DNA from: Bos javanicus
Taxonomy: Eukaryota > Chordata > Mammalia > Artiodactyla > Bovidae
Direction: 5' to 3'
Assembly: GCF_032452875.1 (NCBI RefSeq)
Contig: NC_083881.1
Coordinates: 66,471,689 to 66,535,688, forward strand
DNA length: 64,000 nt
This document shows, piece after piece, positions 10,843 through 22,645 of this stretch (position 1 is the stretch's first letter; the number at the start of each line of letters is the position of its first letter). The notes beneath the pieces were generated by a model. It saw only the letters and a list, made by a program, of their open reading frames with translations, had not been told where the DNA came from and did not search any database. The position numbers were made by a program, and so were the translations under genes.

Positions 10843-12482
10843 GGCCAGGGCATCTTCTAATAATCACACCAAAATTATAACCCCAAACCATTAACCCAGC
10901 CACTCAGTTCAGGTTTTAACAAGCTATGGGGGAGAGGTAGTAGTATTAACAAGTTTCAAAACGTCTGGTGCTAGAGTCTGATCATTTAAGTACTCTTAGC
11001 TGCCTGACACCGAGCCATCACTCTTATTTGATGATTTGGTTTCTGGAATATGAATAAAAAAACAGGTACAAAAGCAATTCTTCAGGAAAGCTCCAGATGG
11101 GTAATTAAAATTCTAGCCATAAGGCAAGGGGTCAACATACTCAAGCCATCGAGGCAGCTCAGTGGTGTCATGAAGCCAAGAAAGAACACTGGATTTCTGT
11201 TCCCTTACCCTGTACCTTAGGCACACTGGGCACTCTTGCCTGCACTGATCAGAAATAGTTTCTTTGTATGTCTTTGGGAGGAGGTAGGTGGAGGTCGGAA
11301 AGCAGAGGAAAGCCTTCAGGAAATGTTTGGTCTCTGAAGTCTTGGATCCCACAAATGAAAATTCTTCCTGAGTCTGAGCCAGTGAAAATCCCTTAGGAGC
11401 TGGGGAAGTTGAGTTACAGTTTATGGAAACTTACAGTTTAAATGCGTTGCCTTATTCCAAGACACCAGTATGATCCAGTAACTTACCAGGGAAACAATAG
11501 CAATTCCGAAATCCTTCCAAATGTTAACGAATTGTAATTTAGTAAAAGACTTCAGTGATTCTGGTATATGCCAACTAAGATGGATGTTTTGCCCCAGGGA
11601 GTTCTATAAGAATTCCCCAGAAGTCTCTATACAAAGTATGCGTAGGGCCAAGTCAAATAGGTCAGTGAGCTGTTCTACCTTGTGAAATGATCTTCAGGTC
11701 TGCCAGAAAAAAAAAAAAGAGAAGCAAAAGTGAGTTCAGTATCCTGAAATACCATCAGAATAAAACAATGGTGTTCGTTTCTCAGTTACCTTTGGGGGTG
11801 AATGCAATTTGACAATAATAAAGGCTGCTAGGCAAAGTCCAAACTTGCCTTTTCTCCCAGAGGCTCTACTACTGGCTTAGTGCAGAGAGCCTTATTCATA
11901 AAAAGTATGGGGCTATGATTCCAGGTCTTACCTGGGCGCTCACACAAGCAGACAGGAACGGGGGTGTGTAGGATCTCGGGTCTCTTGAGTTAGTTAGAAT
12001 CTGTAACTGTTGAAACGACTTACCCCTTGATAGCTATACTGGGTTCAACTCACTTCTCTGTCTCTGGCAGGGGGGTCTATTGTAGAGTAAGGATGGGGGT
12101 GGGAGGGCAGTCGTTTGACCCAGACCTCACGTTCATGAAGAGCCTCAAATACAAACTTTGCCCGTTTCATTTGTTCCTTGTAAACAGTAGAACTTTTTGT
12201 TTTACGTTGCATTAGAATCCTTCCTAGAGGGCCGATTAAAATGAGACTACCAAACAGAAGAGGACCAGCACATAAGCAAAACAAAGAGCAGACAGGTTGG
12301 CTCACAGAACTCGCAGCCTAAAATAAATCTTGTACTGATTTTTTTTTCCTTATTGATAATAGAAACATCGCTTTTGTTGACAAGATAGAGCCATACCAGG
12401 CAAGCTCTGCAGAACACGAAGAGGAACCTAGAACTGCGATGTCACCTCACTTGCCCTGTGTTTCTCTAGGAGACTGTTGATG
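10843..12482. other. Intergenic sequence, no gene seen
   Basis: Mostly unique-looking AT-rich DNA. No exon, RNA gene or clear repeat recognised. Confidence 0.5.
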
Positions 12483-12600
12483 GGTGTGTGTGCTCAGTCA
12501 TGTCGAACTCTTCACGACCGCATGGACTGTAGCATGCCAGGCTCCTCTGTCCATGCAATCTTCCAGGCAAGAATGCTGGAGTGCTTTGCCAATCCCGCCT
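12483..12600 (-). repeat. Bov-A SINE fragment
   Basis: 'tgtgtgctcagtcatgtcga' through 'ggctcctctgtccatgcaat' matches the Bov-A body in reverse orientation. The tRNA-like part is missing. Confidence 0.85.
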
Positions 12601-14224
12601 CCAATGGACGACGTTTTGTCAGAACCCTCCACTATGACACATCCGTCTTGAGTGGTCCTGCATGGCATGGCTCATAGCTTCATTGAGTTATGCAAGCCCC
12701 TTTGCCATGACAAAGCTGTGATCCACGAAGGGGCCTGATGTGTGAGTCCTGTGTAAACTGTAGGAGGTCGTCCCCATCCCACTCAAGTAGAAGGGCAGGA
12801 CGTCTCACCTGGAGAGGAGCCTTCCCTCTGGGCCACCTGCCGACTGGTCAGAGCAGGAGAGAAGGGAGAGAGCGGAGCACTGCAGACGCAGTGGCTGGGT
12901 TTCCACTCCAGCATTGGGTGAGCCACCCTCACACCTGGCGGGGGGCGGGGGGGGTGGTGGCGCGCCTTCCTTCCAGATGCCCCTCAACATGGACAGCAGG
13001 TTCCATGTCAGAGGGTCCCCTTGAGGACAGGCTGGCTAATGGCACCATCACCCCAAGTGAAATGATTTCTAAATAAACATATCCCACCTTGGAAAGTGGA
13101 CTCCAATGTGTTGCTGTGACCTTGAACTTGGACCAGGGGCTCCAGAAGGCAGGGACCAGGCCCTCTTTAGCTTGTTTACCATCTTCCCTAGGCCATGCTG
13201 TGGAAGAGACTGGGCTGCTATGGCTTTAACCTGAAGTTTAGAGTAGTCTTTTGTGAAATTGGGCTGATAAGGCTGCTTATCAAAAATGAGATAGGAAGAT
13301 GGACTATCTCTGGACTGGGGAGCCTTAAAACTTGGGCAAGATTGAGTGGAAATCTGACTTGTGTTCTTGGATACTGACAAGGCTGAAATGTTGCCCGTCT
13401 CCCTGGAGACTAGTTTCCACTTCTGAAGTGGAGGATGGACCTGCTGTGCGTGGAAGCATCACTCGGCAACACAGATTGCTGCTTCTTTCCTCCTGAAGCC
13501 CAGGAATTGGCACAAAGCAGTCTGCTATTAGAAGCCAATAGCCTCGTGTCTGTGACACTCAGCTAACTGCCTTCTCACCTTTTGCCATTGCTGAGTCTCT
13601 GTCTGCATTGGTTGCCTGGTGTTAAATCAGACTGCAGGAGACTTGGGCAATGAGGATGTGTATCTGTCCTATAAAATCCTCCAGCATGCTGGCAGAACTC
13701 AATAAACTCAAGAATAACAAAAATATCAGAAGTCAGAACTTTTCTACTTTCTGTCTTGCTGGAGAAAATAACTGGGACACAGTTATTACCGGCGTCCAAC
13801 AGAAGGGGAAACACTACAGATGGTCCAGTGGAAAGAATAAGGAATAAGGCAGTGAACTCCTGAGAGCCACAATAAATCATATGATGGAGAAAAATAAGAT
13901 GTAATGCAATAAAGTGAACAATATTTTGTTGGTAGAGCACACTCTGAAAAGAAGCAATGGAAATGTCTTGTCTCATTTAAAGCAAGAATTGACAAAGCAA
14001 TTCCCAAGTACAGAAAGTGCCAGAACATTACTGGCTACATGAACACTATCTGTGAACAAAAAGATGTTGAAAAGAAGATGCAATAACCAAAGTGCAAAAG
14101 AACTGAAATTTTCTTTTAGTTAAAGCAAAAGTTCTAAGACAGCTCGGCATTCTGGCCAGGCCTAATGAGAGGGCACAGACCAACACTGCTTCACCACTAA
14201 CTCCAGACTACCATGGAGCAGAGA
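12601..14224. other. Intergenic sequence, no gene seen
   Basis: Contains a G-rich run at 12940-12960. Nothing else was recognised. Confidence 0.5.
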
Positions 14225-14603
14225 ATATGTTAGACAAATTTCTGAAAATCAGTCAGTGTACCACACCACATCAACAGAATAAAAGACCAAAACCACACGA
14301 TCTCAGTAGATGCTGGGAAAGTGTTTGATAGAATTCAACACTCCTTCATGATAGAAACACCCAACAAACTAGAAGTATATGGAGACTTCTTCGATCTAGT
14401 AAAGAACATCTGCAAAAAATCCACAACTAACATACTGAAAACTTTTCCTCTGGGATAGGAACAAGACAAAGACATGCTGTCTCACCACTTCTGTTCAGCA
14501 CTAGACTAGATGTTCTAGCCAAGGCAAGAGAATGCAATAAAAGGTACCCAGCTTGGAAAGAAAAAAGTAAGACTATATTTGCAGAAGACATGATCTGGTA
14601 GGT

Positions 14604-14815
14604 GGTAGTGGTTTAGTCGCTCAGTTGTGTCCGACTCTTTTGTGACTTCATGCACTGTAGCCCACCAGGCTCTTCTGTCCATGGAATTCTCTAGGCAAGA
14701 ATACTGGAGTGGGTTGCCATTTCCTCTCCAGGGGCTCTTCCCGACCCAGGAACTGAACCCGTGTCTCCTGCATTGGTGGGTGGATTCTTTACCAATAAGC
14801 CACCAGGGAAGCCCA
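14604..14815 (-). repeat. Bov-tA SINE nested in L1
   Basis: Flanked by a perfect 11-bp target-site duplication atctggtaggt at 14593-14603 and 14816-14826. Full tRNA-like head plus Bov-A body. Confidence 0.93.
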
Positions 14816-16168
14816 ATCTGGTAGGTAGAAATCCTAAAGAATCTACTAAAAAAGTATTAGAGCTAAGGAAGTAGTTCAGCAAGGTTGCAGGATACAAGAT
14901 CAATAGACAAAAATCAATTATATTTCTATGCAATCTGAAAATGAAATTAAAACAATTCCATTGAAAATAGCGTCAAAAAGAATAAGTCACTTAGAAAAGG
15001 ATTTAACAAAAGAAGTACAAAACCTATACTCTGAAAATTACAAAATATTGTTGAAAGAAATTGAAAGGATATTAAACAAGTGGGAAGACATCCCATATTC
15101 ATAGATTGAAAGCTCTGGTATTGTTTAGATGGAATATTCCCTTAACTGACCTACAGAATCAACACAATCCTTATCAAAAATCCCAGCTGGCTTCTTTACA
15201 GAAATTAATGAGCTGATGCCAAAGTTCATATGGAAATTCAAGAGACCCAGAGTCGCCAAAATAATCTTGAAAGAGAACAAAGCAGGAGCGTCCACGATCC
15301 CTAATTTCAAAACTCACTACAAAGCTGCAGTAATCAAAGGAACGCAGTACTTGCATAAAACAGACATAAAATCAACTGAACTAGAATTGAGAGTTTAAAA
15401 ATAAGCCTTCACATTCACAGGTCATTGATTTTCAACAAAGGTGCCAAGACCATTTAATGGGGGAAAGAATTTCAACTAGTGCTGGAACAACTGGATAGAC
15501 ACACGGATAAGAATTAACTTGGACCCTGACCTCATACCACATACAAAAATTGATTCAAAATGAATCAAAGACATAATAGCTAAAGCTATTAACCTCTCAG
15601 AAGAAAACACTGAAGTAAATCCTCATGACCTTGTACTAGGCAATGCTTTCTTGGATATGACTTTGAAAGCACAATGACAAAAGGAAAATAGTTAAATTGG
15701 TGTTGATCAGAATTAAAAATTTTGTACCTCAATGGACACTGTCAAGAAAAGACTGGGGGAAATTTTTTGAAAAGAATGAAGGAAAATTTTTTGTTAATCA
15801 TAGACTGATAAGAGACTTGTATATAGAATAGTAAAGGACTCTAAATTCAATTCAACAACTTACGTGAATAAATAGACAAGGTTTCTGAATAAACATTTCT
15901 ACAAAGAAGATATTCAGATAACCAATAAACAAGTGAAAAGATGCTTAACAATATTTGCCATCACAAAAATGCAAATCAAAACCACAAGAGACATCAAAAG
16001 AAAACCAATGACCCAATCAAAGAAAGGGTGAAAGATCTAAATAGACATTTCTCCAAAGATGACATACGGATGGCCAAAAAGCACATGAAAAGATGCTCAA
16101 CATCATTAATTACTAGAGAAATCCAAACCAAAACTACAATGAAGTGTCACCTCACACTGGTCAGAATG

Positions 16169-16400
16169 AAAGCGAAAGCGAAAGCGAAATTCACTTAGTC
16201 ATGTCCAACTCTTTGTGACCCCATGGAATAGTCCATGGAGTTCTCTCCAGGCCAGAATACTGGAGCAGGTAGCCATTCCCTTCTCCAGGGGATGGCAGGG
16301 ATCGAACCCAGGTCTCCAGCATTGCAGGTGGATTCTGTACCAGCTGAGGCACCAGGGAACCACTGGATTGCCAGAGAAACCCCTAGATTTGTTTTCATCA
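16169..16400 (-). repeat. Bov-tA SINE nested in L1
   Basis: The target-site duplication gtcagaatg occurs at 16160-16168 and 16401-16409. The SINE tail on this strand is a (GAAAGC)n repeat. Confidence 0.92.
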
Positions 16401-16743
16401 GTCAGAATGGCCATCATCAAAAAATCCACAACCAATAAATGCTGAGAGGGTGTGGGGAAAAAAGAACACTCTTCCACTGTAGGTGGGAATGTAAATGGAT
16501 ACAGCCACTATGGAGAACAGTGTGGAGATTCCTTAAAAAAACTAAAAATAGAACTACCATACAACCCAGCAATCCTGCTGCTGGGCATATACCCTGAAAA
16601 AAAGCATAATCCAAAAATACACATGTACCCCAATGTTCATTGAAGCACTATTTACAATAGCCAGGACATGGAAGCAACCTAAAGGTCTATCAACAGATGA
16701 ATGGATAAAAAAGGCATGGTGCATATATATATAATGGAATATT

Positions 16744-16861
16744 CAGTTCAGTTCAGTTCAGTCGCTCAGTCGTGTCCAACTCTTTGCGACCCCATGAATT
16801 GCAGCACGCCAGGCCTCCCTGTCCATCACCAACTCCCGGAGTTCACTCAAACTCACGTGCA
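16744..16861 (-). repeat. BovB LINE 3'-end fragment nested in L1
   Basis: Reads as reversed BovB 3' end ('caccaactcccggagttcac'), with the (TTCAG)n simple tail. AATATT is duplicated at 16738-16743 and 16862-16867. Confidence 0.85.
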
Positions 16862-17371
16862 AATATTACTTAGCCATAAAAAGGGATGAAATTGGGTCAT
16901 TTGTAGTGATATAGATGGACCTAGAGTCTGTCACACAGAATGAATTAAGTCAGAAAAGCAAATATTGTATATTAATGCATACATGTGAAATCTAAAAAAA
17001 TGATGCAGATGAACCTACACAGGGTTCAGATGGTGATGATGATGCAGGTTCAGATGATGCAGATGAACCTATTCCTGCAGTACAGGAATAGAGACATGGA
17101 CACAGAGAACAAACATACGGATGCAGGAGGGGGAGGACAAATTGGGAGATTAGGGCTGACATATATACCCTACCATGTGTAAAACAGCTAGTGGAAAGCC
17201 TCTACACAGCACAGGGAGCTCAACTCAGTGCTCTGTGATGACCTAGGGGGTGGGAGGGGCGCTGAGGGAGGGGATACATGTATACACGTGTACACGATTC
17301 ACCTTGCTGTACAGCAGAAACTAACACAACACTGCAAAGCAATTATACTCTAATTAAAAGAAAGAAACACA

Positions 17372-17485
17372 AAGGATTTCCCTAATGATCCAGTGGTGAA
17401 GACTCTGTGCTTCTACTGCAGGGGGCACAGGTTCAATTCCTGGCCTGGGAACTAAGATCTCAAATGCCACGCAGTGCAGTCAAAA
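17372..17485 (+). repeat. CHR-type SINE
   Basis: 'ggatttccctaatgatccag', 'aggttcaattcctggcc' and 'gaactaagatctcaaatgcc' occur in CHR order. Confidence 0.8.
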
Positions 17486-17504
17486 AACTAAAGTGAAAAA
17501 CCAA

Positions 17505-18212
17505 ACTACAAGACATCACTTCACACCCATGAAGATGACTGTTATAAAAAAAAAAAAGATGAGCAAAAACAAGTGTTGGCAAGGATTTGGACAAACTGGT
17601 ACCCTAGTAACACTGCTGGTAAAAACATGAAATGGAGCAAGCACTGTGGGAAACAATTTGGCAGCTTCTCCAAAAATTAAGCATATAGTTACTGTAAGAT
17701 CCAGCAATTCTACTCCTAGGTATGTAGGAGGGAGAAAGCATATGTCTATACAGAATCTTGTACACACATGTTCCTAGCAGCATTATTCATAATAGCCAAA
17801 AAGTGAGAACAGCCTTCATGTGCACCAACTGATGAATGGATAACTAAAATGGAACATTATTTGGCAATAAACAGGACTGAGATGCTGATATGTGCCACCA
17901 CGATGGATACATCTAGAAAACAGCATAGCTAAGTGAGAGCTAGATCACCCAAAACTTCACGCTGTATGATTCCATGTCCAGAACAGGGAAAATCCATCAA
18001 AACAGAAAGTAAATTAGTGGTTGCCTTGAGGTGAGAAGTTTGGGGGAAGAAAGGGGAGTGATTCTTTATACATGAGAAGTTTCTCTGAAGGGTAATGGGA
18101 ATGTTCTAAAGTTGATTGTAGCGATGGTTGCATGACTGGATAATATTAAGAAATCATTAAGTCGTGCAATTCTATGGCATGTGAACTGCATCTTAATAAA
18201 GTGTGGGTTTAT
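17505..18212 (+). repeat. Older L1 3'-end fragment
   Basis: 'gatgactgttataaaaaaa', 'aaggatttggacaaactgg', 'agcattattcataatagcc' and 'tgaatggataactaaaatgg' follow the L1 ORF2 C-terminus and 3'UTR order. It is more diverged than the L1 at 14225-17365. Confidence 0.8.
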
Positions 18213-19159
18213 GGGGAGATGGTAGGTTTTAATTCTGGGTCCTCACATAAACACGTTTTCATCTCTTTTTGAAACAGACTGCTCCTCTTCCTTGTTTGCA
18301 CACCCCTCTCGGAAAGCTCTCCCTCCTGGAAGCAGGTCTGTCGCACATGGGCAGGAAGGGCCTCTTGCCCCGTTCCTCAGCTCCTATTCCTGTGTTCTCA
18401 CACACCGGTGCTGGAGTCTGGACTCCTCCTCTGATTACTGTTTTCCACCGCAGGACTTGCCAGCTGGCGGGGACTTCTGGGCTAGTGTTGGTGGTCCCCG
18501 CCACAGGGAAATGCACAAGGCTTTCCTGATGGGATCTTGAGACTACTCTTGTAAAGGCCGAAAGACAAACATGCTCTATCACACACAGGCCTTCAGGGGT
18601 TTTATTTAAATCTGAAGTGCCCAGGAAGTAGAACGTCTCAGCTGGACTTGAGTTGCATGTTGGCTGTTTGGAATTTTCCCTCATGTCCCCAAGTCCTCAG
18701 AGTTCCAGAGGGTCTCAGACTTGGTTATTCATTGTTCCAACAATACACTAATCTACTAGGAAAGAGAAAGGAGCAAGTTCAAGGGAGCCACACATCTAGT
18801 GATTTAATGTTTCATTCAGAGCCCTCCTGCATTAAATTCACACAAAAGAACTCGATCACAAGCATAGAGCTAAGAATGCCATTTCCCCTTTGAATGTGAA
18901 CTGCAGCAGGGCGTCATCTATCCCCTCATCTCAGCTGTCCTTTAATCTTTCTTGAGAGATCAGTCCTTCTATTTCTGTGTTGCTGGGTTTTGCCCATCAC
19001 CTCTACGACTTCTAGAGGTTGAGATGCCACCCCACTCCCAACCCACAGTAAACACACTGGTGGGGTCTGTGGAGAGACCTCTCTTTGTTCCCTCCTACTG
19101 TCTACAGGAATGAGGTCTTTTTATTCCCCCAGGGGTCTTTTCTGGAAAAAGTAGTCTCT
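18213..19159. other. Intergenic sequence, no gene seen
   Basis: No repeat consensus or exon recognised. Short open frames on both strands lack splice context or homology I know. Confidence 0.5.
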
Positions 19160-19169
19160 GTGGAGCTTG

Positions 19170-19264
19170 CTGCTGCTGCTGCTAAGTCGCTTCAGTCGTG
19201 TCCGACCCTGTGCGACCCCATAGACGGCAGCCCACCAGGCTCCTCCGTCCATGGGATTTTCCAG
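19170..19264 (-). repeat. Truncated Bov-A SINE
   Basis: Starts in a (CTG)4 run, the complement of the SINE's AGC tail. The 10-bp duplication gtggagcttg flanks it at 19160-19169 and 19265-19274. Confidence 0.9.
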
Positions 19265-19545
19265 GTGGAGCTTGAGTCCCCCTGAATTGTTAAGAATTTG
19301 TCGCAATCACCATGGGTGGGGTTACAGATGGTTTTACTTGCTCTCCTATGCTTATTCTATTCTTATTCTAGTGACTATGTTTGAGCTTCTTCTATCTGCC
19401 AAACAAATGCCAGGCACTGGGGACAGAACACTAAGGAACATAGACACAGTTTCTAATCTACTGGGAGAGGACAGATGAGAAAGGTGACAGGAACCAGAAT
19501 GTAAGGTGTGCCTTGACTGGGATGCTATGGTATGTTATGTATGAA

Positions 19546-19855
19546 AGTGAAAGTCCCTCAGTCGTGTCTGACTCTTTGCGACCCCATGGACTATACAGTC
19601 CATGGAATTCTCCAGGCCAGAATACTGGAGTGGGTAGCCTTTCCCTTCTCCAGGGGATCTTCCCAACCCAGGGATCGAACCCAGGTCTCCAACATTGCAG
19701 GCAATTCTTTACCAGCTGAGTCACCAGGGAAGCCCAAGAATACTGGAGTGGGTAGCTCACCCTTCTCCAGTGGGTCTTCCCAGCCCAGGAATTGAACCGG
19801 GGTCTCCTGCATTGCACACGATTTCTTTACCAACTGAGCTATCAGGGATGCCCAT
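19546..19855 (-). repeat. Bov-tA SINE with a second adjoining Bov-tA head
   Basis: A Bov-tA ends at about 19735 ('accagggaagccc'). It is followed at once by another partial copy of the Bov-A/tRNA junction region ('aagaatactggagtgggtag' to 'atcagggatgccc'). Confidence 0.88.
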
Positions 19856-19999
19856 GTTATGCTATGGCAGAACAGAAAACGAATCCCTCCCAGACTAGAG
19901 GGTCACAGAAGGCTTCTAGAAGGCAGTGACATTCAAGATGAGACCCAAAGGATAAATTATTGGTTTTATTTTCTATTTTTTCTTGCAATATATTACTTA

Positions 20000-20096
20000 T
20001 ACAATTTTCTTTCCGCCTTGTGGGATCTTCCTTGAGCTGGGCCACTGCAATGAAAGTGCTAAATCCTGACCACTGGACCACCAGGAAACTCCCTTA
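20000..20096 (-). repeat. CHR-type SINE fragment
   Basis: 'cttgtgggatcttcc' and 'gaccactggaccaccagg' are the reverse of CHR head and body motifs. Confidence 0.75.
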
Positions 20097-20495
20097 TGTA
20101 ATTTTATTTTTAAATGCACAAGTTTACTGATGTCAGAGTCAGGCCTGGATTCACTCCTAAGATGTTCAAGGAAGCTGGTTCTCAGGGACACAGATGATTT
20201 AGTGTATTAACCTCACAGGGCGGAGGAAAACCTAGAGTTTCGTGGGAGAGGGCTATATTCTCCCTCTGTTTGGCAAATGTGGAAACAAACCCTGTGAGAG
20301 AGGTTTTCTGGGGCAGGCAGGGAAGGAAAGAGAGTTGGGTCTCAAGGCCCCAGTTATTCCTCCAAGATAATGTAAACACATTACATCACTTATCTACTCA
20401 CTTATGCTTGGAACGTTATTGCACACAGTCGTCTTGAAAGATAAATCAGTCCAGGAACTTCCCTGGTGGTCCAGTGGTTGAGAATTCACCTGCCA

Positions 20496-20602
20496 GTGCT
20501 CGCTTAGGCAGCGCATAGACTAAAATTGGAACGATACAGAGGAGATTAGCGTGGCCCCAGTGCAAGGATGACATGCAAATTCATGATGCGTTCCATATTT
20601 TT
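20496..20602 (+). pseudogene. U6 snRNA retropseudogene, 5' part of a U6-L1 chimera
   Basis: 107 nt collinear with full-length U6 (gtgctcgctt ... 'actaaaattggaacgataca' ... 'cgttccatattttt'). About ten substitutions are visible against remembered U6, including the catalytic ACAGAGA box, which reads ACAGAGG. The sequence upstream is CHR SINE, not a U6 promoter (no proximal sequence element or TATA at -25), so it is not expected to be transcribed as a U6 gene. Its 3' end runs directly into L1 3'UTR. Confidence 0.95.
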
Positions 20603-20811
20603 AATAGATCACCAATGGGAATTTGCCGGCTCAGGAAACTCAAATGGGCTCTGTATCAACCTAGAGGGGCGGGATGGGGAGGGAGGTGGAAGGGAGGTTC
20701 AAAAGGGAGGGGGTATATGTATACCGATGACTGATTCATGTTGAGGTTTGATAGAAAACAACAAAATTCTGTAAAGCAATTATCCTTCAATAAAAAAAAA
20801 AAAAGAAAAAA
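20603..20811 (+). mobile_element. L1 3'UTR end, 3' part of a U6-L1 chimera
   Basis: Ruminant L1 3'UTR sequence ('atgactgattcatgttgagg', 'ctgtaaagcaattatccttc', AATAAA and a poly(A) tail) follows U6 without a gap. The whole chimera 20496-20811 is bracketed by 15-bp target-site duplications, agaattcacctgcca at 20481-20495 and agaattcatctgcca at 20812-20826. Confidence 0.93.
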
Positions 20812-21035
20812 AGAATTCATCTGCCAATGCAGGGGACATGGGTTAGATCCCTGGTCCAGGTAGACCCCACATGCCGAGAAGCAACTAAGCCAGACACAGC
20901 TACTGAAGACGGTGCTCCTAGAACCTGTACTCTGCAACAAGAGGGGCCACGACAATGTGAGGCCAACTCACTGCAACTAGAGAAAGCCCATGCACAGCAA
21001 CGAAGACCCAGCCAAAGAAGAAGTTAAAAAAAAGA

Positions 21036-21869
21036 TAAACTAGTGCATTTTAAAGTGTCTAATGTTCTCAAAAGGAAATCGCTCACTCAAAACAATTAAC
21101 TGCTCCCAAAGGCCCACCTCAGTTGATCTTTCTTCCTAGCTGAACACTTTCCTTATGATAAGAATTAAAAGCTGATATTCACAGAACATGCTTAAGCCTG
21201 ATTAAATAGAAAATAGACAGCTTTACTTGTGTAATACAAACCTCAAGTAAAAAAATCCACCCCAAGTTTACAAACTTCATATGGCTTTACATGACTTGCC
21301 TTCCTTCTTGTAATGTCTTCATTCCAGTTAGTAGCAATCAACCTTGTTAGTAAGAACCGAGAGGGTTGGTACAGAATTCTGAGATTCTTGATGTCTCAAA
21401 GATATGAAATAGATGCTTAGATGGACTCAACTGGACTCAACTGGCAACAAAATCCTGACTCTGCCACGTACTGTGGAAACTTGGGATCAGTTATTTTCCT
21501 TTAAAAGTCTGTTTCTCCATCTGTAAGATGAGGATAAACAGTAACTGTAAAGTGCTTAGCAGCATGGCTGGCACATAGAAAGGTTCAGGGAGTAGTCAAT
21601 GTCATTCTGCCAGATGAGGTAGAAGCCACAGGTCTGGGGGCTGATTAGGGAGAAAGGGACAGGCAAAGAGGCCCTGTGATCTCAAGTTGGGGGTGACAGG
21701 AATGATGGGGAGACCACTAGCAGATACAGGGGTCAACATGAGCAGATTTGGGGGAAGAGGAAACAATGCTTCATCTCAGGCACAGTGAATATTTGATGTC
21801 GTGATGTCATTAAGAGAAGACTGGGAGTGTTGATAAAAGCAGGGTTGGCGCTGCCATTATTATTTATTG
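21036..21869. other. Intergenic sequence with one MIR fragment
   Basis: A forward MIR core lies at about 21470-21600 ('ctgtttctccatctgtaaga', 'gtgcttagcagcatggctgg'). No gene seen. Confidence 0.55.
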
Positions 21870-22050
21870 CAGGGGACCATATGCAGGAATATGCAGAAGA
21901 CCCAGGTTCGATCCCTGGGTTGGGAAGATCCTCTGGAGCAGGGAATGGCAATCTACTCTTGCGTGGAGAATCCCAAGGACGAAGGAGCCTGGTGGGCTGT
22001 AGTCCACAGGGTCGCAGAGTCGGACATGACTGAGAGACTAACACTAATCT
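21870..22050 (+). repeat. Bov-tA SINE
   Basis: B-box 'gggttcgatccctgggttgg'-type sequence, then 'gaagatcctctggagcaggg' and the Bov-A body ending 'cggacatgactgag'. Confidence 0.88.
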
Positions 22051-22087
22051 GCAGGAAAGAAAGATTTAATTTAAAAGACATAACATG

Positions 22088-22645
22088 ACTGCAGCAACAA
22101 AAGATGCTTGCTTCCTGGAGGAAAAGCTATGAAAAACCTAGACAGTGTTGTATTAAAAAGCAGAGACGTCACTTTGCTGACAAAGGTCCGTATAGTCAAA
22201 GCTATGGTTTTTCCAGTGGTCATGTATGGATGTTAGAGTTGAACCATAAAGGCTGAGTGCTGAAGAACTGATGTTTTTTAACAGTGGTGCTGGAGAAGAC
22301 TCTTGAGAGTCGCTTGGACAGCAAGGAAATCAAACCAGTCAGTTCTAAAGGAAATCAACCCTGAATATTCACTGGAAGGACTGGATGCTGAAGCTGAAGC
22401 TCCAATACTTTGGCCACATGACCTGAAGACCTGATTCATTGGAAAAGACCTTGATGCTGGGAAAGATTAAAGGCAAAAGGAGAAGGGGATGATAGAGGAC
22501 GAGATGGTTGGCTGGCATCCCTGACTCAATGGACATGAGTTTGAGCAAGCTCCAGGAGATAGTGAAGGACAGGGAAGCCTGGCATGCTGCAGTCCATGAG
22601 GTTGCAAAGAGTTGGACACGACTTAGCAACTGAACCAACGTTTAA
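22088..22645 (+). mobile_element. BovB LINE 3' fragment
   Basis: 'aaaaagcagagacgtcactt', 'ggtcatgtatggatgtt' and 'gaaggactggatgctgaagc', ending 'gttggacacgacttagcaac', follow the BovB 3' order. Stops and frameshifts show it is inactive. BovB is an RTE-type retrotransposon known to have entered ruminants by horizontal transfer. Confidence 0.9.

Larger units (their letters stand above)
14225..17365 (+). mobile_element. L1 LINE 3' part (degenerate ORF2 and 3'UTR) with three nested insertions
   Basis: From about 14225 the sequence follows L1 ORF2 (for example 'aaccacacgatctcagtaga' and 'cccagctggcttctttacag') through the C-terminal segment ('acccagcaatcctgctgctg', 'atgaatggataaaa') to the 3'UTR ('gctgtacagcagaaactaac' and a final ATTAAAAG). 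Many stops and frameshifts mean it is dead. Bov-tA SINEs (14604-14815 and 16169-16400) and a BovB piece (16744-16861) are inserted in it, each with target-site duplications. A GATGATGCAG-type microsatellite at about 17030-17070 lies in the 3' region. Confidence 0.88.
20456..21035 (+). repeat. CHR-2-type SINE split by a U6-L1 insertion
   Basis: The head is at 20456-20495 ('acttccctggtggtccagtg') and the rest at 20812-21035 ('ggttagatccctggtccagg' to 'cgaagacccagccaaagaag'). The middle is the U6-L1 chimera, so the SINE was there first. Confidence 0.88.

Noticed and set aside
10632..10845. CRISPR-like or regulatory meaning of the many near-identical ~120-bp blocks across the window
   Set aside because: They are dispersed Bov-A/Bov-tA SINE copies in both orientations with their own target-site duplications, not a regular array.
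20496..20602. Functional U6 snRNA gene
   Set aside because: No U6 promoter upstream, altered ACAGAGA box, about ten substitutions, target-site duplications and an attached L1 tail all mark a retropseudogene.
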